In this document: piece by piece, positions 42,033 through 49,900 of the stretch
Layout of the letters: the number at the start of each line of letters is the position of its first letter
Numbering within the stretch: the first letter of the stretch is position 1
Assembly: GCA_040285825.1 (NCBI GenBank)
Contig: JAUPSS010000004.1
Coordinates: forward strand, 1,902,550-1,966,549
DNA length: 64,000 bases
Direction of reading: 5' to 3'
From: Eukaryota sp. TZLM1-RC
Lineage: Eukaryota; Metamonada: BaSk clade
Translations under genes and position numbers: made by a program
The notes under the pieces: generated by a model
Database searches by the model: none
Seen by the model: only the letters and a program-made list of their open reading frames with translations
What the model was told of the DNA's origin: nothing

Positions 42033-43778
42033 TCAATCAATTACTATACACTCTTCTTCTTCGAGTTTAACAAAAGAACCCAAACTGAAACTGTGAACCT
42101 TCCAAAAACCAATCATTTGGTCAATCAAACTGTTATCAGTCACGTCATCACGAAGACGTTCCCACCTTCTCCTTAGGGCAAGTGTTACATCTATAATTGT
42201 AACTGAATCATTCAATTCACTGCATTTTCTCAACACTCTACCAATCATTTGTGTAAAAACAATTTCAGATCTGGTCATTCTTGCAATCAAAATGCAATCA
42301 ACTGCCGGTAAATCAAACCCTTCTAAAACCATTCCGACTGTTACTAGGTAGTTAAAAACCCCCGATTTGAAGGCACTGATGATTTGACTGACTGATTGAT
42401 TGGTTTTTGAGTGTAACGAAACCGCCTTTTTGTTCAATTTTGCCAATTCTGCTGCTGTTTCGTCAGCAGTTTTAATATCTCTACAAAAAATAATGACCTT
42501 CTCTCTCAAAACAAAACCTTTGAATCGTTGGAATTCTTCAAACCAGCTGACAACATTAGAAATGTAGACTGGATTGACAATTTGATTGATAGAATTTGAT
42601 GTAGACATTGACAATTGTTTTAAAGAATGGGAAAGCTTTCTCAAGACAACATCTAGAATAACTTCTGTGGAGGTTCTAGAACGGTCAAAAGAAGTCACTT
42701 GACTTATTATTGAAGAATATGCCAACCGTGAAGGAAATGTCGTAGGCAAAACTTCCAAATATTCAACTTCAGGAAAAAGATTCAAATTTTTTGCAGAAAT
42801 CCATGTAAGCTCTGCATAAACAACATTATTGAAAATCTTCTTCAAGATGCTGCCCTCTGGGTCATTTCTATGTGTTAAAGTAGCAGTAAGACCCAATTGG
42901 TATCGTAATTTAGTTGATTTGCGAATATTGGACAAAATTTCATAATAAGTAGGTGCTATTGAGTGGTGAACCTCATCTATAACTAAATGGGTAATAGTAG
43001 AAACTAAACTAACCGGAAACTGATTCTCAAAAGATTGAAATAAACTAAATATGAATATTGAATCATCAAACCGCTGGTTTATTGAGCTTGAGTCTGAAGA
43101 AATCTGAAGAAAACAACGATCAGAAAAGTTAAATTTACCTTGAAAATGCTGTTTAAACTTGGCAAAAGCAGTGCTCAGAATGACACTTGAATGAACCAAA
43201 AATAGACAACGAAAACAGTACCTCCGAGGTTGTGGGGTCGAGTCCGTGCAAGAAAATTTCAACTTTGGGTAAATTTCATCATTGGTAGCGTCACTTGCCA
43301 ACAAATCATTTTCTAAATCAATAATGGATAATATAGTCTTCCCCAGTGCAGTTGCCAATACTAGACATCCAATAGAGCTGTTTAGGGATGTGCGGACTCC
43401 CTTCATGTGATCTAGGATGGCTCTTTGCAGCTCTGATGGTTCATAATATGGTAAGTTATTGGTAGGAAATGTTGGATTGAGGTGCTGAACATCATAATGT
43501 CCAAGAGTGTGGTAGAATGGTGTTTGAGGAATCAAGCAGAAGTTTTGCGATTGAGTAGAGGGGGGAGGGGGTTCATGAATTACCTCAATATCTGATTGGG
43601 AGGATGTGATACAGTCAGCCTCTTCACTGGAGGAAACTGTAATGGGTGATGGAGGCGGAGATGGTACAAACTTGTTGTCAAAGTATTGAGAAAGAATATC
43701 TGGAACTTGTGAAAGAAAGGATGCTTCAGCATCAGCATCAGCAAGCAGAGCATGTGCTAAATGAATAAAGCTAAACAT
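42033..43778 (-). CDS. SF2 helicase of the DEVHH (RadD/type III-like) group
   Basis: 581 residues. After a Ser/Pro-rich leader (1-100) comes a two-domain helicase core: ELQRAILDHM (Q-like), Walker A ATALGKT (142-148), DEVHH (268-272), LGLTAT (295-300), a second RecA domain with KVIIFCRDI, VGMVLEGFDLPAVDCIL, and motif VI QMIGRVLR (510-517). The DE-x-HH box and FTQMIGRVLR ending are characteristic of the DNA-acting SF2 group containing bacterial RadD, type III restriction subunits and mitochondrial Irc3. The Walker A has ALGKT, common in that group. Substrate and compartment are unknown. Origin from bacteria is possible but unproven. Confidence 0.75.
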   Translation of the reverse strand: MFSFIHLAHALLADADAEASFLSQVPDILSQYFDNKFVPSPPPSPITVSSSEEADCITSSQSDIEVIHEPPPPSTQSQNFCLIPQTPFYHTLGHYDVQHLNPTFPTNNLPYYEPSELQRAILDHMKGVRTSLNSSIGCLVLATALGKTILSIIDLENDLLASDATNDEIYPKLKFSCTDSTPQPRRYCFRCLFLVHSSVILSTAFAKFKQHFQGKFNFSDRCFLQISSDSSSINQRFDDSIFIFSLFQSFENQFPVSLVSTITHLVIDEVHHSIAPTYYEILSNIRKSTKLRYQLGLTATLTHRNDPEGSILKKIFNNVVYAELTWISAKNLNLFPEVEYLEVLPTTFPSRLAYSSIISQVTSFDRSRTSTEVILDVVLRKLSHSLKQLSMSTSNSINQIVNPVYISNVVSWFEEFQRFKGFVLREKVIIFCRDIKTADETAAELAKLNKKAVSLHSKTNQSVSQIISAFKSGVFNYLVTVGMVLEGFDLPAVDCILIARMTRSEIVFTQMIGRVLRKCSELNDSVTIIDVTLALRRRWERLRDDVTDNSLIDQMIGFWKVHSFSLGSFVKLEEEECIVID

Positions 43779-43840
43779 TAAGTCATTGATGGCAACAAGG
43801 TATTGCCAACAGCTTCAATTCAAATTCAAAGAATTTGAAT

Positions 43841-44591
43841 GCTACACCGTTTTCCTAAATTAGTGTGAGTGTCAAATTAATGTCAGTGTCAAATTAGTGT
43901 CACTCACATTAATTTAGGTGTGGTGAAGTTTGAAGATGTAATGACATTAATTTGGTACATGTAATTATGTCACATTTTTTTGGTAATTCTTCCTTTTCGT
44001 ACTGTTGTAGCAAATTTTTTGATAAATTTTATCCCTATTCAGTTCTTGTCTTAATTTGTTCTTTATTACACAATTCAGATCACCTATTCTAACTTCTTTC
44101 GCTCGAATATCCAATATTCAGTTATCCAAACAGAATCAACTTGAAAAATTGCGAATGATTACCAAAAATGACCAAAATTGTTCTGAATCTGGAATGCTTA
44201 AAAATCCTGGTAAGGGATATTTTATTTTTTTAAACCTAGCAGCAACAACTATTGACAAAGTCAACGAGATCCGAAATGAAGCCGGTTTAACCTATAACAG
44301 AGTGACCATGATCCGCGTGATTTGCACTCAATGTTACAGGTCGTTGAAGAAGTTTGTCAATTGTCGCCTGTGTTGCAAAACATTGAGCGTTTGCACAAAG
44401 ACCACTTTAAGGGTAACCCAGTAGAAAATTTGTTTTTTTGGAAAATAGTTAAGCAATAAATTAGTATATCAAGTTGGTTAAATTAATTCGGAACTTTCCA
44501 AATTAATGTCACTATTATTAATTTGGACACACCTTAATTAATGTCAGTTCCAAATTGATGTGAGTGACATTAATTTAGGTAAATGGCGTAC
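43841..44591. mobile_element. 751-bp foldback-type DNA element with 9-bp target duplication
   Basis: Left end GCTACACCGTTTTCCTAAATTAGTGT and right end, inverted, GTACGCCATTTACCTAAATTAATGT form imperfect terminal repeats. Subterminal copies of AAATTAATGTCA and CACTCACATTAATTTAGG occur at both ends and form internal palindromes. Flanks AATTTGAAT (43832-43840) and AATTTGTAT (44592-44600) look like a 9-bp target duplication with one change, as in MULE-type elements. Only a small frame lies inside. Confidence 0.6.
44155..44424 (+). CDS. small cysteine-rich ORF inside the foldback element
   Basis: 89 codons from the ATG at 44155 (the frame opens at a TTG at 44056). The C-terminal part reads ICTQCYRSLKKFVNCRLCC, a C-x2-C...C-x2-C arrangement that could bind zinc. 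The middle includes a predicted helix (TIDKVNEIRNEAGL). Not a recognisable transposase. It may be a leftover or captured exon. Confidence 0.3.
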   Translation: MITKNDQNCSESGMLKNPGKGYFIFLNLAATTIDKVNEIRNEAGLTYNRVTMIRVICTQCYRSLKKFVNCRLCCKTLSVCTKTTLRVTQ

Positions 44592-44794
44592 AATTTGTAT
44601 AGTTTTGTTAGAAGTAACATCACAAATACTATTTTTGCTGTCAACAATGAGCGTCAAATAATGAGAATGAAACACCTTTAAGCCAACGTTCATTATGTTC
44701 ATATTAGTGTATTTCGTCAGATACTAATGTAATTCTTTTGCAGTCAAGTTAACCTAATTTTTTGTTTACTCTGACTACCTAACAATACCTCACT

Positions 44795-46291
44795 ATGACA
44801 CACGCCAAGCTACCTCTCACAAATGTCCGATCCTTTGAACTAACACATCTTGAGCAATCTCTCTTTAATCTGTTCCTAGAAGTTGTACATTATTTTCGCA
44901 TTGACACAACTGTTCGTGTTGCTGGTGGATGGGTTCGTGATAAGGTTCTTAATAGACCAACCAAATTTGATATCGATATAACTGTTTCTAATATGATGGG
45001 AGTTGATTTCGCCAACAAGATCAATGAGTTTTTGTCTATCAGGGGTGAAGCTGCTGGAAAGCTAGCTGTTATTGAACAAAATCCTGAAAAGTCCAAACAT
45101 TTAGAAACTGCCAGGATGAAGTTGATGGGAAGCTGGATTGACTTTTGTAATCTACGTTCAGAGACATACACGGCTGACTCAAGGATACCAACTGCGAGAC
45201 TTGGTACTGCTGAAGAGGATGCTTTAAGAAGAGACTTTACTGTTAATGCTTTACTTTACAACCTACACTCAAACAATGTTGAAGACTACACTGGCAGATC
45301 CTTCACAGATCTCGCGAATAAGCTAATTTCAACTCCTCTGGACCCTCTCACCACATTGATGGATGATCCTCTTCGTGTTATGCGTGCTATCAGATTCAGT
45401 TCAAGATTAGGCTTTTCTCTGGATGATTCATTGTATCAAGCATGTAAGAATCGTAATGTACATGAAGCACTGAGAAGTATCGTTTCCAGAGAACGTATAG
45501 GCACGGAATTACAAGAAATGATGGAATCAACTAATGCTTTTGATTCAATCAAATTGATTGTTGAATTAGGACTGACTGATTTAGTTTTTTGCCCGCCTGA
45601 TGACCTTCAACATTCACTCTGTGCTGAATTAACTTCCGAAAATGCTGCATTGCGGATTCTAAAGCGTTGTTTCTTGGCCATTAAACTCATCAGTGTCTTT
45701 AAGTTTGAGATTTCTGCTGAATTCCAAAGAATTTTGTTGACTTCTTGTGTACTTTTCCCTCTTCGTAAACATGAAGTTTTGGTCAAGAACAGAGCTGTTG
45801 CATTACCTACTTGGATAGGGATGAATTCTCTTAAATGGGCAAAGGTCGTTTCACAGTCTATAACTATTTCCTGTCACACTGCGGAAATGTTTCATAACAT
45901 TGAATCTGAAAGTCCATCTCGATTGGAATTGGGTCAAATTCTCCGAAAGTCAAAGGAATTATGGACTATTGGCTTGATTTTAGCAGCTGTTGACAATTGC
46001 TCAAGTATCGACCTGAGTTGGAATTCTGAATTACCAACAATAGTGTTTGAAAAGATTATTCCCTACCAAGGTTTTGTTCAGTTGATCAAGTCGTTTGGTT
46101 TGATCGATATATGGAAAGTGAAGTGTGCTTTTTCGGGAGCTGAAATTCAGAAATTATTAAATTTGGCCCGAGGTCCTAAAATTGGGGAAGCAGTTGAACA
46201 CTGTATCAGATTACAGATCCAGAGTCCTCAACTATTAAAAGAGGAACTAAAGAATGCTCTTTTAGAGTCATGGCCAAATCAAAGTAGCTGA
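44795..46291 (+). CDS. CCA-adding tRNA nucleotidyltransferase
   Basis: 498 residues, class II nucleotidyltransferase. Motifs in order: VRVAGGWVRDKVL (G-G-x-V-R-D), KFDIDITVS (metal-binding D-x-D), AEEDALRRDFTVNALLYN (R-R-D-x2-NA), and DDPLRVMRAIRFSSRLGF (template-like arginines that select CTP and ATP). The eukaryote/bacterial type is clear. It completes and repairs the 3' CCA of tRNAs in cytosol, nucleus and mitochondria. The N-terminus is short with no clear targeting peptide. The C-terminal ~250 residues are the variable body and tail domains. AATAAA at about 46,363. Confidence 0.93.
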   Translation: MTHAKLPLTNVRSFELTHLEQSLFNLFLEVVHYFRIDTTVRVAGGWVRDKVLNRPTKFDIDITVSNMMGVDFANKINEFLSIRGEAAGKLAVIEQNPEKSKHLETARMKLMGSWIDFCNLRSETYTADSRIPTARLGTAEEDALRRDFTVNALLYNLHSNNVEDYTGRSFTDLANKLISTPLDPLTTLMDDPLRVMRAIRFSSRLGFSLDDSLYQACKNRNVHEALRSIVSRERIGTELQEMMESTNAFDSIKLIVELGLTDLVFCPPDDLQHSLCAELTSENAALRILKRCFLAIKLISVFKFEISAEFQRILLTSCVLFPLRKHEVLVKNRAVALPTWIGMNSLKWAKVVSQSITISCHTAEMFHNIESESPSRLELGQILRKSKELWTIGLILAAVDNCSSIDLSWNSELPTIVFEKIIPYQGFVQLIKSFGLIDIWKVKCAFSGAEIQKLLNLARGPKIGEAVEHCIRLQIQSPQLLKEELKNALLESWPNQSS

Positions 46292-46494
46292 TGTTTCTCA
46301 CAATGTTTTTTTACCTGGTATTGTGTATTTGTAGATTTTTTCTGTTGTGGATCTCCTCCTGTAATAAATTATTTGAATATTGTATTTCTGACAAATCATA
46401 ATTTCAGTTTAACTTCTTTTGAAAGATATTCTATAAATATCGAATATCATTTTTGTAAAGATGTAAATGTACAGGTTCCCAGTAGTTTTACAAA

Positions 46495-46848
46495 ATGGGT
46501 AGAGTAATGATTCCTTCAAGTGGTCGTGGGAAAGGTGGAAAGGGATTAGGAAAAGGTGGGAAAGGTTTAGGTAAAGTTGGAGTTAAGCGTCATAGGAAGG
46601 TTCTACGTCAAAACATCCAAGGTATTACCAAGCCTGTTATTCGTCGTCTTGCTCGTCGTGGTGGTGTGAAGCGTATCTCTGCACTTATCTATGATGAAAC
46701 CCGTACTATTCTTCGTGATTTCCTCGAAAAAGTAATCCGTGACTCTATAACATATTGTGATCATGCTAGAAGGAAGACCGTCACTGCCATGGACGTTGTC
46801 TATGCTTTGAAACGTCATGGGCGTGTTTTGTATGGTTTTGGGGTCTGA
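46495..46848 (+). CDS. histone H4 with extended N-terminal tail
   Basis: 117 residues, against 102-103 for canonical H4. The core is ordinary ([44 protein letters not shown]). The tail differs: GRVMIPS precedes [14 protein letters not shown], and an extra KGLGKVGV follows before KRHRK, as if one KGLGKGG unit were duplicated. An in-frame second ATG (46507) would remove only four residues. Core departures include Q for D in [14 protein letters not shown], and a final GFGV. The extra lysines would add acetylation sites. The TGA stop is immediately followed by ATAAATA. No replication-type H4 partner gene is nearby. Confidence 0.93.
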   Translation: MGRVMIPSSGRGKGGKGLGKGGKGLGKVGVKRHRKVLRQNIQGITKPVIRRLARRGGVKRISALIYDETRTILRDFLEKVIRDSITYCDHARRKTVTAMDVVYALKRHGRVLYGFGV

Positions 46849-46936
46849 ATAAATATCGACTTGTCATCTTTAATTGGTATCTCGGTATTCACCTAATCGG
46901 TATGCTAAACTAGATTTATAAACAGAAAAGACACAA

Positions 46937-49900
46937 CTAAACATAATGAGCTTGCGAAACAATGCAAGACTTTAGAGCTTCTAACTGAATTTCAGAGAAC
47001 TGTTTCATATGAACTGCTTCCCATTGCTCATAATGAGTCTGCCAAAAGTCTCTGATGACCTTACGTACCAAAGAACCTATGGGATCGGGATCGGGAGCAT
47101 GTTTGGCCAATTCAACAATGATTTCTGGTAGATAATCAGGTACTTCATATGGATAAGCAAGAACAATAGCTGCCAAGCCAAGACAACCAGCATGACGTTT
47201 CACCAATGTGTCCTTATCTTTTCGAACAAGGGCTGTCCTAGCAAGTGTTCTATAGTCATTTAAATGTGCAATAACAGTGTTTTCGTCCACAAATCTGTGA
47301 ATAGTGGATAGAATTTGGCAGCAATGAAATCTAACCTCGGCGTTAGGGTCCAGGAGACATTTTGTCAAAAAGTTTGAATACTGAATTAGCACCTTGGTAT
47401 TGAAAGAAAAAGAGTAAGAAAAAACACGAACAGTTGTTAAAATTTCCTTTCTTAATGCAGGTGAACGTTCTCCATGTGGACCATAGAAAGACTTTTCGAG
47501 ACTATCAAGAATTTTCAACGGTGAAACTTCGAATGGAGGTACTGGGATGTGTAAAAAGAACCGTCGTAATCTCTTTGAAATCAAAGGATCAGGAAAACCA
47601 ATCAGACCAACAATGACTTCTACCAAATTCTGATCTTCAAATATCTTAAGTAGAGCCCAACTCTCCCAGGAGCTTTCCAAATAATTTAAAATTCTACACA
47701 GAGATCTCGTAGCAAGGACAGATTTTGAAGGGGGTTTATCATGCTGGAAATCAAATGATTGTAACGTTTCATGGGCTTGATTGATTAAATGATTGAGGAT
47801 ATCACATACGGACTGATCATTTATAAAAGGTTCCAAGTTGAGTTTACCATTACCACTCAAATCTTTCTTATTTCGGAAATCAATAGAAGAAGTGATGAAT
47901 GGAAAGAGTCCATCAGCAGCTGTTTCTCTCAGCAACTTGTAATCAGACAATGCTGCATTCATAAAGTGTGGTGCTAGCAACTTAGCCATTGGACCTTTCC
48001 TCCAACAGAGTTCGGTGCTGGTCTCGTCCATTAATCTCAAACACTTAGAAAGATTGCCAACAGACTGTTTGCCTTCTTCAATAGTGACCAAAGTCTTTGC
48101 AAGCATTACAAGTGGTAAGAATCTTTTTAAATCCCGATCTAAAGTAACATAGTGAAGGTTTTGTTGCCAATTGAAAGCCGCTTCTGCTGTTAACCTTGGA
48201 TAAACATTCTGTAAAAGATTAATACTAAAATTCCAAATTCTATCCAACTCGGTTAAGCTCCAGTGTCTGGCTCCCCTTAAAAAACCACACACTACTTCAG
48301 AAACAGCCAACTGAGCCCACTTGTCAGTCGGATCTGAAGAGAGATTAGTCAAGATGGACTCAAAAGAAGAAAAGGCATCTCCACTAGTGAATCTACCCAA
48401 ATAGGTAAAGAAGTGGGTTCTATATTGAGAATTAACTGCAGATTGTTCAGCAATAAAGGACTTTAACAGTTCCTCAAGGCGCTTTTCATCAGCCAAGAAT
48501 TCAAGTAAGGTATTTTGGACAGGTGTCCACCTCTCTATTTGACCCAATTTAACTTTTTTATCCTTGTTTATTGGGAAAAATCCTTCCCAATTGTCATCCC
48601 TGAATAATTGTTTTTGGAAAAGTTTTTCATCTGCCGAGGTGTAAAAACCAGATAAATCGATTGATTGACCGAAATGGAAACGATCAAGTGTTTGTCCGGG
48701 TAACAATCCAGTTTCCTCCAGAGACTTGTCATAATTCAAAACCTCACCAGCATTAGGATCATCAATTTCTTCTCTATTGTCCTTATACCAATCTAACAAA
48801 AGATGGAAACAAGCATTGATGCTACGAAGAACAGAACGTCGAACACGAGGTGAAGAATGGGACAAAAACGAAAGAATAGTACGAACAAAATAACTGTAAA
48901 CGTGATCAGAAACGTCATCTGATTGGCTAGGAGCTTCTGGTCGCTCGTATATTGTCTTTGATTCATTTTCAAATGACAGACTATACCAAAAGCATCCTGG
49001 TCTAATTAACCTTACCATCAATTCTAATAAAGGAGTGGCTAGAAAAGCCTGAGTATTGGTAAATGATAGAGCAACAATACTAAAAATAGGTTTGATAATG
49101 GAAAGGTAACACGTCAAGTCTTTGTAATTCTGATTGGCTTTTTGATTGATTGCATAGTTGAAATAAGTGTCCATTTCAGCAGGCAGAGTAAATAAAAGTT
49201 CTTTAATTAAGTCTTTTGTGCTCATTGAGGTACTGAAAATTGGTTCAAAATGGGTGAAAACATCACTAAATGATGACGTGACGTCTAATAAATGTGGAAT
49301 CAATCTTGTGAGTTCAGAACTAGTTAATGTTGATGGTAAATCACCAGTTAAAGTCCATTTGCCAAAAGTATTGATAATAGTAGTTAGAAATTTAGCTAAA
49401 AGTGTCCAATGTCTAGTAATAGAAGCAATTAATCTTCTGCTTGCAAATAGATAAATTAAACCTTTAATCTCGTGAAATTCTGGTTCCCTTTCTTGACAAA
49501 TCTTGGCCAAAAAGCTCACACTAGACTCAGCTACTCCGGCTACATTCTTTGTCATGTAGCCAATAGGTTCTTGACTAGTCTCCCTAACAATAAGATAAGG
49601 GTGAATGGAGAGCTTCAGGAGGTAATCAACAGCTCCTTTCGGTGCTTCTAAGTCACCAGTGTACCCTACTTCAGAAGTGAGGAGCGAATGGAGTTGAAGG
49701 AAGGTTCGCTCTATCATTAGTGGCCTACTCGTATACTTATTATCAGTGCTGACAGTTTCATCAATGAAAAGACCTCTCAATTGGTAGTGGTGCTCCAATC
49801 TATAGGCCCACCACTTGCTAGAACAGTAATTCTTGGAAGCAAGGGAGTCTAGAATAGAAGAACAAACAGATAGGGCACTAGGATCATCAGAAACTTCGGC

